A program made the translations under genes and the position numbers. Below are positions 36,230 to 50,509 of a DNA stretch of 64,000 nucleotides, piece after piece. Each line of letters starts with the position of its first letter. Within the stretch, counting starts at the first letter, position 1. The DNA is taken from NCBI RefSeq assembly GCF_001468265.1, contig NZ_LNRZ01000007.1, forward strand, positions 1 through 64,000, read 5' to 3'. The notes under the pieces were generated by a model. It did not search any database and was not told where the DNA came from. It worked only from the letters and a program-made list of their open reading frames with translations. Origin of the DNA: Sphingopyxis sp. H050 (lineage in GTDB: Bacteria; Pseudomonadota; Alphaproteobacteria; Sphingomonadales; Sphingomonadaceae).

Positions 36230-36826
36230 CTAATCTTTCTGCTGTTTGGCCTCTTGGCGGGCGTCGCGAAGGATTTCGATGCCGCCCTTGATCGCGATCA
36301 GCGCAGTCGCAAATCCAACCAGAAGGTCCGGCCAGTTCGTACCGAGCCACCAGACGAGGACACCCGCGATCAGGATGCCGCCGTTCGAGATGAAGTCGTT
36401 GTAGCTGAAGGTTGTCGCGGCTCTGAGGTTGACGTCCGGATCCTGAATGCGCTGCAAGAGCTTCAGACAAGCATAGTTCACCACCGCAGCGACGGCCGAC
36501 ATGATCATCATTGTCGGACCGATCGGTTCGCTGCCTTCGAAATAGCGCCGTCCTACATCGAACAGGACGCCGGCCGCGAAGACCAGCAGCATGACACCCG
36601 ATGCCGTGGCAGCACGGGTTTTCCATTTCAGGCCGTGGCTGAGCGCAACGAGGCTCAAGGCATAGACCGCGGCGTCGGACAGATTGTCGAGCCCATTGGC
36701 GATGAGCGCGCTCGAATCGCCGAGCCCGCCGGTTACGAGGAAGGCGATCGCGATAGCCGAGTTCAGGACGAGAACGATCTGGAGCGTTCGCTTTTCGCGT
36801 TCGCTCCCGGATGCTTTTTCATTCAT
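36230..36826 (-). CDS. Short cation diffusion facilitator (CDF) transporter
   Basis: A 198-residue protein with six helices. The start at 36826 is chosen for the GAGGAG nine bases upstream. GLGDSSALIANGLDNLSDAAVYALSLVAL carries the N-D-x3-D metal site of CDF helix II, and TFSYNDFISNGGILIAG carries that of helix V. The cytoplasmic C-terminal domain of ordinary CDFs (about 300 aa) is missing; such short CDFs are known. It exports Zn, Co, Cd or similar ions to the periplasm. It is the last gene of the leftward czc operon, 117 bp after czcA. Confidence 0.88.
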   Translation of the reverse strand: MNEKASGSEREKRTLQIVLVLNSAIAIAFLVTGGLGDSSALIANGLDNLSDAAVYALSLVALSHGLKWKTRAATASGVMLLVFAAGVLFDVGRRYFEGSEPIGPTMMIMSAVAAVVNYACLKLLQRIQDPDVNLRAATTFSYNDFISNGGILIAGVLVWWLGTNWPDLLVGFATALIAIKGGIEILRDARQEAKQQKD

Positions 36827-36943
36827 TGCAAGCTCCTCAATCCTCACCATCCCTAAAAGGAGGCGGAACCCGCTTGGGTTCCGCCCCAGTCAGCACTCTC
36901 GGTTGCCGCCGACAGGGGGGAATGGCGGCCATCCGGGAGTGTC

Positions 36944-41381
<4,438 letters not shown>

Positions 41382-41385
<4 letters not shown>

Positions 41386-42617
41386 GGAATATTCTCCGCA
41401 AGGGGAGCCGCATCGAAGCGGCCGGTCAGGCGATCGATCTCCGCGAGCAAATCGCGGTAGCGTGTCATGGCCTCGGCCCACTGACCCTGGATCTGGATGA
41501 TGACGTCGGCGGCATCCTGTACGTCGGCGAACAGGAACCCGCCGCGGGCATAGCCTTCGCGCACCTGGCCGAGCGTCTTCACCGCCTTGGGATAGACGTC
41601 GTTCATGATGCCCTCGGCCCGGACGCGTGCGGCGTCGGCATCGGCGCGCAGCGACGCGAGGCGCCGCAGCCGCTCGAGCCGGCTCGCTTCGGATTGGAAC
41701 TCGAGCTGCCGCCGTTCGGCCTGCGCCCGGGCGATATTGCCCTGGTTGCGGTCGAACCGTCCGAGCGGGATCGAGATGCCGCCAAGAACGGCGACATCAT
41801 TGGTCTCGCGAAGAAAGCGCGTGCCGCCCGAGACCGTATAGTCTTGGTGCGCACGGCTCTGCTCGACGACGACCTGCGCGCGGGCCCGGTCGACGGCGGC
41901 GTCGAAGACCGCCGCGTCGGCTTCGGCGAGCGGCGGATCGCGCGGATCGGGTTTCTCGATCCCCTCGGCGATAACGAGGCTGTCAGGCGTGCCGCCCCAG
42001 AAGGAGGTGAGCAATGCGCGTGCGGACTGCCGCTTCGCCTGGGCTTCCTTCAGGGCCAGTTCGGCTTCGAGAATGCGGGCATCGGCGCGCGTCTCGACGA
42101 AGAGCGGATCCTTGTAGCCGCGCACGCGCCTGATCGCTTCGGTCCGCATCTCCTTTTCAAGTTTGACGCGATCCTCTGCGATCCAGACCATCTGCTCGGC
42201 GATCTGGACGTCGATATAGGCGCGCTGCACTTCCTGGGCGATGTCGAGCCGGACGAGCCGCCACTGCGCCTCGGCGAGAACGACACCGCGCTCGGCAAGC
42301 GCCATTCGCGCCTCGCGCTTGCCCCCGCGTTCGAGCGGCTGCGAATAGGTGACGGTGAGTTCCGATTGCCGGAACAGGCCATAGCCGCCCGTCCCGACGC
42401 CATTGTCCATGTCGACCGACACGGTCGGATTGGGACGGACGCGGGCTTGCAGCTGGTCGGCGCGCGCGGCGTCGACCCCCGCTTCGCCCGCTCTAAGCTC
42501 GGGCGATGCAGCGATGGCCCGCTCGACCGCCTGGTCGAGCGTTAGCGGCTGGGCCCAAACGGACCCCGCCAGCAGCGCAGCCCCGGCCAACAGGGCGGCG
42601 CGCATATGGATATGCAT
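41382..42617 (-). CDS. czcC: TolC-family outer-membrane factor, CzcC-like
   Basis: A 411-residue outer-membrane efflux protein: signal peptide (LLAGAALLAGSVWA), then two OEP repeats with long alternating helices (LTLDQAVERAIAASPELRAGEAG near the start; RVRGYKDPLFVETRADARI mid-protein). It completes the CzcCBA tripartite pump for metal efflux. It is 65 bp after the His-rich gene. The alternative start at Met5 changes little. Confidence 0.9.
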
Positions 42618-42682
42618 GAATGATCACTCCTGAACGATTCGACTGAGCGCAGGCCGAAAAGGGGCCGCGCGGCAGGCGGCGT

Positions 42683-43021
42683 TCAGGCGAGGGGAGGGTT
42701 CAGGGGCGGTGCGAGCGCGCGCGAAGCGAGGCGCGTCGCGGGCAACGCAAAGTGCAGGCCGCCGGAAAAACAGGACAGATCGTCATGACCCGAAAGGGCC
42801 TGATCGGATGCGACCGGGCAATTATGGTGACTGCCGTGGAGGTCGGCGTCCTGCTGACCTTTTTGCGTGTCCTTGTCCGACGCATGGCCCGGCTCGACAT
42901 GGTGCGAAAGATGCGAATCCGTCGCATGGTGCGTCATGCCCGCCATCGCCGGCGCAGCATTGTGGAGCCCGCTGAGCAGCAGGATGAACACAAGCAACAG
43001 GCGAAGGGTAGCGCCGGACAT
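42683..43021 (-). CDS. His-rich exported small protein of czc operon
   Basis: A 112-residue protein whose start at 43021 gives a signal peptide (LRLLLVFILLLSGLHNAAPAMA). The mature part is rich in His and Asp (MTHHATDSHLSHHVEPGHASD; LHGSHHNCP) with two Cys, and ends in a proline-rich tail. It is likely periplasmic and metal-binding, similar in style to the leader proteins found ahead of czcC or cop genes. No named family is recognised. Confidence 0.75.
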   Translation of the reverse strand: MSGATLRLLLVFILLLSGLHNAAPAMAGMTHHATDSHLSHHVEPGHASDKDTQKGQQDADLHGSHHNCPVASDQALSGHDDLSCFSGGLHFALPATRLASRALAPPLNPPLA

Positions 43022-43070
43022 GGTCGCGCCCCTAACAGCGAATGACCCGTTCCGGAAGTCCAAAACCGGA

Positions 43071-43475
43071 TCAATCGGTTCGCGCAGCGCGGCTCTCCGT
43101 CGACCGGGCCGTTTCGATCAGCGCTTCGAGGGCCTGCGGCATCGGCATCGGCTCGAAGGCGCTCACCCGCGCGCGACCATTATTCCCTGCGGGGAGGCGG
43201 CCGGTCAGCGAACCGAGCGGGACGAGCAGGAACCGCATTGCCTGACCGGTAGCTTCACGGGCATCGCCGAGCTCGATCGCATAGCGAAACATGTGCCAGT
43301 GGGAGGCGAGATGCGCGCCCATATAGGGCTGGCTCAATATATGTTCCCATTCCAGCGCCTGCCACGCAGCGGCTTCATCTCCGATTCGGCGTGATTCGCA
43401 AAACAGGCGATATTGCTCGCGCAGCAGCGGCTCGATGACGGCCATGCTCACGGGATTTACTGTCGGCGGCACCAT
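43071..43475 (-). CDS. DUF3703 domain protein
   Basis: A 134-residue cytoplasmic protein matching DUF3703: AWQALEWEHILSQPYMGAH, then HWHMFRYAIELGDAREATGQ and RFLLVPLGSLTGRLP. Members sit in metal-resistance operons; their role is not known. His and acidic residues in the conserved core could bind metal. ATG 43475 has AAAGAGG upstream. It is the first gene of the leftward operon and lies next to the MerR-type operator. Confidence 0.8.
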   Translation of the reverse strand: MVPPTVNPVSMAVIEPLLREQYRLFCESRRIGDEAAAWQALEWEHILSQPYMGAHLASHWHMFRYAIELGDAREATGQAMRFLLVPLGSLTGRLPAGNNGRARVSAFEPMPMPQALEALIETARSTESRAARTD

Positions 43476-43512
43476 CCTCTTTCCCCCTTTTTTGTGCAGG
43501 GCAGGCTCTTGC

Positions 43513-43536
43513 ACCCTGTAGTAGATACAGGGTCAA
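43513..43536 (-). promoter_or_regulatory. MerR-family operator/promoter of the leftward czc operon
   Basis: A perfect dyad ACCCTGTA-N5-TACAGGGT covers 43513-43533. On the minus strand it follows a -35 element TTGACC (43536-43531), the layout of metal-responsive MerR promoters (Pb/Cd/Zn type), where the operator fills a long 19-20 bp spacer. The -10 is weak. It would be activated by a metal-bound regulator; no merR gene is next to it. Confidence 0.75.
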
Positions 43537-43891
43537 GCCCTGATGTTCCGGCAGGACGCTGTGCCGCTCTGCGTCCGATTTACCCCCTCGTCTCACGGGA
43601 AGCATATCGCTCGAATGTCGTCCCGAACAAAGGAGGCGGGGGCCAATAGCGAAGCGATAGAAATAAGAGTGAAAGACAATTGTAGAATTATTGTGCTTAA
43701 CGCGTGATTGTTCGGCCGATATCCTGTTTCTTGAGGCGCATCTGCAACTATAGAGGGGCAAGGTGCACTGCTCTCTTACCTCCATGAGATAAAATTACGG
43801 AGCCGGTTCGGGGGTTCGAAGAGTGCCGCCGAAGTTGATTGAAAATCTTCTACTTTTCACCGCGCCGTTTCGATGCTAGGGGCCGGTTTCA
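43537..43891. other. Divergent control region between the two czc operons
   Basis: About 355 bases without a gene, lower in G+C than its surroundings. It should carry the promoter of the rightward operon. A 6-bp inverted repeat with an 8-base loop (TGAAAA / TTTTCA) lies at 43840-43859, 33 bases before the next start, and could be a regulator site. I see no firm -35/-10 pair. Confidence 0.4.
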
Positions 43892-44254
43892 ATGCGACGG
43901 GTGATCCTCTTCCTCCTGACCCTTCTCCTTGCATCCGGAACGGTTGCGGGGTCGCTCGCACATGCGACCGAGGATCGGGCCGAGGCGAGCCTTTTCGTTG
44001 CTGTGATCGAAGCCGGCTGCGTTCCCGCACCGGCGATCGAAGGCGCCGAAGTCGACAAGAAAAAATCCTCTCCCGGCGAAAAGCAGCAGGTGCCTGCCGC
44101 CGCTCATGGCTGCCACGGTCACCATTCGGGCGTCCCGGCGGAATCGCTGTCGGCAGCGACCGAAACGCCTGCCCCTGAAGCGCATACGCGCATCCTGACG
44201 GCCGCCTTGCCGCCCGTCGCCTATATCGGGACGTTCCGCCCTCCAATCGCCTGA
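43892..44254 (+). CDS. His/Cys-bearing exported small protein of second czc operon
   Basis: A 120-residue protein with a signal peptide (ILFLLTLLLASGTVAGSLAHA). The mature part contains a Cys and HGCHGHHSG near residue 72, flanked by low-complexity A/P/E/K stretches. It has the same plan as the His-rich protein that heads the leftward operon but no clear sequence identity. It is likely a periplasmic metal-binding or sensing peptide. It starts the rightward run, 65 bp before the CzcC-like gene. Confidence 0.65.
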   Translation: MRRVILFLLTLLLASGTVAGSLAHATEDRAEASLFVAVIEAGCVPAPAIEGAEVDKKKSSPGEKQQVPAAAHGCHGHHSGVPAESLSAATETPAPEAHTRILTAALPPVAYIGTFRPPIA

Positions 44255-44319
44255 CGCTCTAGGTCTGCGCGTGCCCTTCGCGTGCGCTTCTCCCTGGAAA
44301 CGTCAGGAGTCTCCTTTTC

Positions 44320-45627
44320 ATGAAATCCATAGTTGTCGCCGCGAGTCTCGTGGCGCTCGTTGCAGGCTCAAATTCCGCGCCCGCCGCTGCCCAGTCGGCA
44401 GCGACGGAGCTGGTGGGACCGCCTTCTTCCGCAGGCGAGGCCGTGCGTACCGGCCCGCTTCCCGCTCGATTGTCCCTCGCGCAGGCGATGGAGGAAGCCG
44501 ACGCGCGCTCGCCGCGCGTGGTTGCCGCCGAAGCCGAAGTGGAGGCCGCTCGCGGTCGCCAGCGTCAGGCGGGCTATCGCTACAATCCGACGCTCAATGT
44601 CGATGTCGAGAATTTCGCAGGCACCGGCCCCTACTCGGGCCTGAACGGTCTCGAAACGACCGTGTCGGTCAATCAGCGTCTCGATATCGGGGGCCGGCGC
44701 CGGTCGCGCATGACGCTCGCCGACGCCGAGTTTCTGGCCGCGAAGTACAAGTTGGAGATTGCACGCGCAGATCTTGCGCTCGATGTCCGCAACCAGTTCG
44801 CGACCGCTCTCGCGGCCCGCGATAGCCTCGCGCTCGCACGCGAAAATGAAGCGCGTGCCCGCGAACTCGTCCGCGTGGCACAGGCCATGGTCGATACCGG
44901 CAACGAGCCGCCGCTCCGTGCGTTCCGCGCCAATGCGGCTCTCGTTCAGGCCACCGCCGAGCTACGCACGGCCGAGGCCGAAGAAAGGACCGCCCGGCGT
45001 TCGCTCGCGGCGCTCCTTGGAAGCTCGGTCCCGCCTGCCGAGTTGATGGAAGGCGATATGTGGGTGGCACCGGAGACGGTGGACTCGCTCGCGACGCTCG
45101 ACGTTCGCTTGGCAGAAACCGAGAAGCTGATTGCTGAAGCGCGGCTCCAGGGGCAGCGCGCCGATGGCCGGCTCGATCCGTCGGTCGGCTTCGGGGTGCG
45201 TCAGCTTCGCGACACCGGCGATCGCGCATTGATCGCCAATGTTTCCGTGCCGCTCCCCGTCTTCGACCGCAACCGCGGCAACATCTCGGCAGCCAAATCC
45301 GATGTCGCCGCCGCCATTGCGCGGCGCGAGAATGCAGTGGTCAATGCTCAGGCGGAGATCGCCAATGCGCAGGCCGAACTCGAAGCCGCAGAGGCCCGCC
45401 TCGCGGCGCTTGAGGGTAGCGGCATCGAGCAGGCGCGCGAAGGTGTCCGGCTCGCCGAACTCAGCTACCGCGCCGGCAAGTCCTCGCTCGTCGAATATAT
45501 CGACGCGCAGCAGGCCTATGCGGCAACGCAGGCCGAACTGATCGCGGCGCGCCAGGCCCGGGCCGAAGCCCGCGCCATCCTATCGCGCCAGGCAGCCGCC
45601 GACGGCGATGCGGATCATCAGCCATGA
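44320..45627 (+). CDS. czcC: TolC-family outer-membrane factor, second CzcC-like
   Basis: A 435-residue outer-membrane efflux protein with a signal peptide (AGSNSAPAAAQS) and two OEP repeats (LSLAQAMEEADARSPRVVAA; VRLAELSYRAGKSSLVEYID). The short tail after residue 425 is Asp/His-bearing (ADGDADHQP). It belongs to a second CzcCBA set, with the CzcB-like gene following after 109 bp that include a GC-rich hairpin (45691-45707) and a weak ribosome binding site. It is clearly different in sequence from the CzcC at 41382-42617. Confidence 0.9.
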   Translation: MKSIVVAASLVALVAGSNSAPAAAQSAATELVGPPSSAGEAVRTGPLPARLSLAQAMEEADARSPRVVAAEAEVEAARGRQRQAGYRYNPTLNVDVENFAGTGPYSGLNGLETTVSVNQRLDIGGRRRSRMTLADAEFLAAKYKLEIARADLALDVRNQFATALAARDSLALARENEARARELVRVAQAMVDTGNEPPLRAFRANAALVQATAELRTAEAEERTARRSLAALLGSSVPPAELMEGDMWVAPETVDSLATLDVRLAETEKLIAEARLQGQRADGRLDPSVGFGVRQLRDTGDRALIANVSVPLPVFDRNRGNISAAKSDVAAAIARRENAVVNAQAEIANAQAELEAAEARLAALEGSGIEQAREGVRLAELSYRAGKSSLVEYIDAQQAYAATQAELIAARQARAEARAILSRQAAADGDADHQP

Positions 45628-45736
45628 GCGCGCCGAGCCTTCCAGTGGACGGAGGCGCCTTCGCCATCGTCCTTCCAAGTCAACAGGGGTGCGCCGCCGG
45701 TCGGCGCGCGAACCGCATCAACAGCGGAGATAGAAT

Positions 45737-46906
45737 ATGATCACCAAGGACAAGCGTCTCCTCGGCACTGTCGCGGGCGCCATGATACTCGCTGCCGTCA
45801 CGGGCTTCGGCGTTGCACGCTGCACCGCCGACCCGGCCGCCGCGCCGGCTGCCGAAGGCGAAAAGGAAGCGGCGAGCGAAGCCCTTCCGAGCAGCCTCGC
45901 CATCACGCCCGAAGCGATCAAGGCCGCCGAGATCGGCGTCGAGACGATCGGCGCCGGCGGACTCGGTTCGGAAATCATCTCGCAAGCGACCGTTACCGCC
46001 GCGCCGAGCGGCGAGGCGATCGTCACCGCCCGCGCGGGCGGCGCGGTCACCCGTCTCTTCAAGCGGCTCGGCGATCCGGTCAGCGCCGGTGAGACGATCG
46101 CGATCGTGCAAAGCCGCGACGCCGCCCAGATTGCGGCCGAACGGATTGCCGCCGATGCGCGCTCGACGCTCGCGCAGAAAAATCTCCACCGCGAGAAGAC
46201 CCTGTTCGACCAGAAGGTGTCGGCGCGCGTCGACTATGAGCAGGCGCAAGCCGAAGCCGCGGCCGCCGCGGCCGAAGCGCAGCGCGCGCGTGCCGCAGCG
46301 AGCGCCGCGCAGGTCACGCGCGATGGCAGCAGCGTCATCGTGGCAAGCCCGATCTCGGGACGGATCACGGCCGAGAACGCCAGCCTTGGCGCCTTCGTTC
46401 AGCCCGAAACCGAATTGTTCCGCGTTGCCGATCCCAGCAAGGTGCAGATCGAGGCCGCCGTCGGTCCGGCCGATGCCCAGCGGCTCTCGCCCGGAGACCG
46501 TGCGATCATCGAACTTCCCGACGGACGGACGATCGATGCCCGCGTGCGCGCCGTCACGCCCGGCCTGTCGGGCGACACGCGCTCGGCAACCGCCGTGCTC
46601 GACGTACCCGGGGCGCTCCAGCCGGGCTTGGCGGTCCGGGTGCGGCTGCTTCCGAGCCGCGGCGCCGAAACCGGTGGGCCGGCCCGTATCGTGATCGCGG
46701 ACGAAGCCCTCCAGACGCTCGAAGGCCGCGACGTGGTGTTTGTCCGCACGAAGGACGGCTTCCGCGCGCAGCAGGTGACCGTCGGCCAGCGCAGCGCGGG
46801 CCGTGTCGAAATCCTCGCCGGGCTGAAGCCGGGCCAGATCGTCGCGACCAAGAACGCATTCCTGCTCAAGGCCGAACTCGGCAAGGGCGCGGGCGAGGAG
46901 GAATAA
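45737..46906 (+). CDS. czcB: RND periplasmic adaptor, second CzcB-like
   Basis: A 389-residue HlyD/CzcB-type adaptor with a membrane anchor near the N terminus (LLGTVAGAMILAAVTGFGV), followed by an Ala/Glu-rich linker. The core has ARAGGAVTRLFKRLGDPVSAG, a long coiled-coil hairpin (about residues 130-190), and VASPISGRITAENASLGAFV. It joins the CzcA-like pump to the outer-membrane factor. Unlike the adaptor of the leftward operon, it has no His-rich start. Three bases separate it from the pump gene. Confidence 0.9.
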   Translation: MITKDKRLLGTVAGAMILAAVTGFGVARCTADPAAAPAAEGEKEAASEALPSSLAITPEAIKAAEIGVETIGAGGLGSEIISQATVTAAPSGEAIVTARAGGAVTRLFKRLGDPVSAGETIAIVQSRDAAQIAAERIAADARSTLAQKNLHREKTLFDQKVSARVDYEQAQAEAAAAAAEAQRARAAASAAQVTRDGSSVIVASPISGRITAENASLGAFVQPETELFRVADPSKVQIEAAVGPADAQRLSPGDRAIIELPDGRTIDARVRAVTPGLSGDTRSATAVLDVPGALQPGLAVRVRLLPSRGAETGGPARIVIADEALQTLEGRDVVFVRTKDGFRAQQVTVGQRSAGRVEILAGLKPGQIVATKNAFLLKAELGKGAGEEE

Positions 46907-46909
46907 ACC

Positions 46910-49900
46910 GTGATCGCGAAACTGATGGCGCTATCCGTCCGCGCGCGCTGGGCGGTACTCTTTCTCTTCCTCGTGATCGCGGGACTCGGCGTATGGCAGC
47001 TCACCAAGCTGCCGATCGACGCGGTTCCCGACATCACCAACAAGCAGGTGCAAATCAACACGATCGATCCGCGTCTCTCGCCGGTCGAAATCGAGAAGCT
47101 CGTAACCTATCCGATCGAAATCTCGCTCGCCGGCATTCCGGGGCTCGAGACGACACGCTCGATCTCGCGCAACGGCTTCAGCCAGGTGACGGCAATCTTC
47201 ACCGATGAAACCGACCTCTATTTCGCGCGCCAGCAGGTGGGCGAACGGCTTCTCCAGGCGGGCGAGAATCTTCCCGACGGGGCCCAGCCGCAGATCGGTC
47301 CCGTCACGACGGGTCTCGGCGAGGTCGTCATGTACACCGTCGGCTACAAAAATCCCGACGGGAAGGGCGCCAAGAAGGTCGCGGGCCAACCAGGTTGGCA
47401 ACCCGACGGCAGCTATCTGACCCCCGAGGGCGATATCCTCACCGACGAGATCGCCAAATCGGGCTATCTTCGCACGGTCCAGGACTGGATCGTCAGCCCG
47501 CAATTGAAGTCGGTCGGCGGCGTCGCCGGCGTCGACTCGATCGGCGGCTATGCCAAGACCTTCGTGGTCGAACCCGATCCGACCCGCCTCACCAGCTACG
47601 GCATTTCCTATAGCGAACTGGGCGAAGCCCTTGAACGCGCCAACCTCGCGGTCGGTGCCAACTACTATAACCGGGCAGGCGAGGCCTATCTCGTGCGCGT
47701 CGATGCACGCGTCCGCTCGGTCGACGAAATCCGCAACGCCGTCGTCGCGACGCGCGGCGGCGTGCCCGTGACGGTTGGACAGCTCGCCAATGTGAAGATC
47801 GGCGGCGACCTCAGAACCGGTGCGGGCAGCATGAACGGCAAGGAGGCGGTCATCGGGACCGTGCTCATGCTGATCGGGCAGAATAGCCGCACTGTTGCGG
47901 AGGATGTTTCGGCGAAGATCGCGCAGGTGTCGAAGACCCTGCCGCCCGGCGTCGAAGTGAAGGTGGTACTCGACCGCGCCAAGCTCGTGAACGCAACCGT
48001 CGGCACGGTTGAAAAGAACCTCACCGAAGGCGCGCTGCTCGTAGCGGCCGCGCTCTTCTTCCTGCTCGGCAACTGGCGCGCCGCGATCATCGCGGTGCTC
48101 GTCATTCCCTTCTCCTTCCTGATGATGGCGATGGGCATGAACGCCTTCCGGGTCCCCGGTAACCTGATGAGCCTCGGCGCGCTCGACTTCGGTCTGATCG
48201 TCGACGGGGCGGTGATCATCATCGAAAACTGCCTCGCCAGACTGGCGCACCGGCAGGAGCATGAAGGGAGATTGCTCAACCTTCGCGAACGTCTCGAGGA
48301 GACGATGCGCGCGAGCCAGGAGATGATCAAACCGACCGTCTTCGGCCAGGCGATCATCCTACTGGCCTTCGCGCCGTTGCTGATGTTTACGGGCGTCGAG
48401 GGGAAGACCTTCTCGCCGATGGCCATCACCATCATGCTCGCGCTCGTTGCGGCCTTCATTCTCGCGATCACCCTGGTTCCGGCGCTTGTCGCGCTGATGA
48501 TTCGCGGCAAGGTTGCCGAGAAGGAAGTCTGGGCGATCCGCAAGTCGAAGGAGCGCTACCTGCCCTTGCTCGACAAGGCGCTCGCCAAGCCGTGGGCTTT
48601 CATCGCCGGCGGCTTTGCCTTCTTCGTCCTTGCGATCCCGGCGTTCGGACTGCTCGGCTCGGAATTCATTCCGCAGCTCGACGAGAAGAATATGGCGCTT
48701 GCCTCGACGCGCGTGCCTTCGGTGAGCCTCGAACAGTCTCTGGTCATGCAGCGCAACGTCGAGACGGCGATCTCGAGCCTGCCCGAAGTCGAGCTGATGT
48801 TTTCGAAGACGGGTACGGCCGAGGTGGCGACCGACCCGATGCCGCCGAACATCTCCGACGGTTTCGTGATCCTGAAACCCCAGGATCAGTGGCCGGCAGG
48901 TGTCGATTCGAAGGCCGATGTCGTCGAGCGTATCGAGAAAGCCGCTGGCGGCCAGCTCGGCCAGCTTTATGAAGTCAGCCAGCCGATCCAGCTTCGTTTC
49001 AACGAACTGATCGCGGGCGTTCGCGGCGACGTGGCCATCAAGCTCTACGGGGACGACCTCGACAAGATGTCGCTCGCGGCGAACGAGATGGTGCGCGTGC
49101 TCCAGGGCATACCGGGTGCGGGCAGCGTCAAGGCCGACCAAGTGGGCGGCGCTCCGACGCTCGACGTGAAGCTCGATCGCAATGCGATCGCGCGCTACGG
49201 TCTCTCGGTACAGGAGGTTGCCGATACGGTGTCGGCGGCGCTCGGCGGGCGGGAATCCGGCCTGCTCTATGAGGGCGACAGGCGCTTCGACATCACGGTT
49301 CGCGTCCCCGACGCGACCCGGGTCAATCTCGACGACATCCGCGCGCTGCCCGTGTTGCTGCCCTCCGAGGGCGGCAATCGCGGACAGATACCGCTCGCCC
49401 AGGTGGCGCAGATCCGGCTGACCGAAGGGCTCAACCAGATCAGCCGCGAAAATGGCAAGCGGCGCGTCGTCGTGCAGGTGAACCTCGAAGGCCGCGATGC
49501 GGGATCCTTCGTGGCCGAAGCGCAGGCGAAGATCGCCAATGTGAAGCTTCCGGCGGGCTATTACCTCGAATGGGGCGGGCAGTTCGAAAGTCTGCAGGCC
49601 GCATCGCAGCGGCTCTCGATCGTGGTGCCGCTCTGCTTCGCGGGCATCTTCATCCTGCTTTACATGGCGCTCGGCACGTTCGGGCGCGCGACCGCCGTGT
49701 TCCTCGCCGTGCCGCTTGGGCTCGCGGGCGGGGTGTTCACTCTCGCGCTTACGGGCATCAACTTCTCGGTGTCGGCGGCGGTGGGCTTCATCTGCCTTGC
49801 CGGCGTCGCGGTGCTCAACGGTCTCGTCGTCATGACGGCGATCCGCGAACGGCTCGAGAATGATGTCCCGCTCACGGAGGCAATCCGCGAGGGCATGACC

Positions 49901-50152
49901 GAGAAGATGCGTGCGGTGATCATGACCGGCTTCGTGCCCGCGATCGGCTTCGTGCCGATGGCGATCGCGACCGGCACGGGTGCCGAGGTGCAGAAGCCTC
50001 TCGCGACGACCGTCATCGGCGGTCTCATCGCGGCGACCATCCTGACGCTGCTCGTTCTCCCCGCGATCGCAAAAGTCGTCCTCGGGGCGAACTGGCAGCC
50101 GAAGTTCCTCAAGCGAAAAGCGGAGTCGGCGGTCCAGCCGGTCACGGAATAG
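46910..50152 (+). CDS. czcA: Heavy-metal RND efflux permease (HME family), second CzcA-like
   Basis: A 1080-residue RND pump, GTG start, 12 helices. It has the HME signature [19 protein letters not shown] in helix IV and [20 protein letters not shown] in the porter domain. A loop near residues 140-185 (GQPGWQPDGSYLTPEGDI) is larger than in the first CzcA. The two CzcAs are clearly paralogous but not recent duplicates, which implies different metal range or induction. It is followed after 12 bp by the DUF190 gene. Confidence 0.93.
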   Translation: MIAKLMALSVRARWAVLFLFLVIAGLGVWQLTKLPIDAVPDITNKQVQINTIDPRLSPVEIEKLVTYPIEISLAGIPGLETTRSISRNGFSQVTAIFTDETDLYFARQQVGERLLQAGENLPDGAQPQIGPVTTGLGEVVMYTVGYKNPDGKGAKKVAGQPGWQPDGSYLTPEGDILTDEIAKSGYLRTVQDWIVSPQLKSVGGVAGVDSIGGYAKTFVVEPDPTRLTSYGISYSELGEALERANLAVGANYYNRAGEAYLVRVDARVRSVDEIRNAVVATRGGVPVTVGQLANVKIGGDLRTGAGSMNGKEAVIGTVLMLIGQNSRTVAEDVSAKIAQVSKTLPPGVEVKVVLDRAKLVNATVGTVEKNLTEGALLVAAALFFLLGNWRAAIIAVLVIPFSFLMMAMGMNAFRVPGNLMSLGALDFGLIVDGAVIIIENCLARLAHRQEHEGRLLNLRERLEETMRASQEMIKPTVFGQAIILLAFAPLLMFTGVEGKTFSPMAITIMLALVAAFILAITLVPALVALMIRGKVAEKEVWAIRKSKERYLPLLDKALAKPWAFIAGGFAFFVLAIPAFGLLGSEFIPQLDEKNMALASTRVPSVSLEQSLVMQRNVETAISSLPEVELMFSKTGTAEVATDPMPPNISDGFVILKPQDQWPAGVDSKADVVERIEKAAGGQLGQLYEVSQPIQLRFNELIAGVRGDVAIKLYGDDLDKMSLAANEMVRVLQGIPGAGSVKADQVGGAPTLDVKLDRNAIARYGLSVQEVADTVSAALGGRESGLLYEGDRRFDITVRVPDATRVNLDDIRALPVLLPSEGGNRGQIPLAQVAQIRLTEGLNQISRENGKRRVVVQVNLEGRDAGSFVAEAQAKIANVKLPAGYYLEWGGQFESLQAASQRLSIVVPLCFAGIFILLYMALGTFGRATAVFLAVPLGLAGGVFTLALTGINFSVSAAVGFICLAGVAVLNGLVVMTAIRERLENDVPLTEAIREGMTEKMRAVIMTGFVPAIGFVPMAIATGTGAEVQKPLATTVIGGLIAATILTLLVLPAIAKVVLGANWQPKFLKRKAESAVQPVTE

Positions 50153-50164
50153 GGAGAGACTGTC

Positions 50165-50509
50165 ATGACAAAAGCATCCAAGCTCTTGCGCATCTACACC
50201 GATGAATCCGCCTTCTTCGGTGATCAGCGGGTCTTCGAGTTCATTTCCGAACTCGCTCGCCAGCAAAAGCTGGCAGGCGTTACGGTGCTCGAAGCGGTTC
50301 TCGGTTTCGGTCGCTCGGCGCATCTCCACCGCAAGCATGCGCTGGAGAATGACCGGGCGGTCGTGATCGAGATCATCGACGAGGAGCAGCGGCTCCGCGA
50401 CTTTGCGGCGCAGCTGACCGAAATACCGGACATCGGGCTCATCACGCTCGAAGCGGTCGAAATCCTCGGCGGGAAATCCGCCGCGGAGCCCCCCGATGTT
50501 CAGAGCTGA
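50165..50509 (+). CDS. DUF190 family protein
   Basis: A 114-residue protein of DUF190, a ferredoxin-fold family that resembles PII signal proteins. LRIYTDESAFFGDQRVFEFI, GVTVLEAVLGFG and VVIEIIDEEQRLRDF are the family core. DUF190 genes often follow CzcA or stand beside CrcB fluoride exporters; the function is not settled. It follows the pump by 12 bp and is followed by two hairpins. Confidence 0.88.
   Translation: MTKASKLLRIYTDESAFFGDQRVFEFISELARQQKLAGVTVLEAVLGFGRSAHLHRKHALENDRAVVIEIIDEEQRLRDFAAQLTEIPDIGLITLEAVEILGGKSAAEPPDVQS

Noticed and set aside
43533..43560. A second regulator site or small gene directly right of the MerR dyad
   Set aside because: No further dyad of comparable quality and no start with a ribosome binding site were found.
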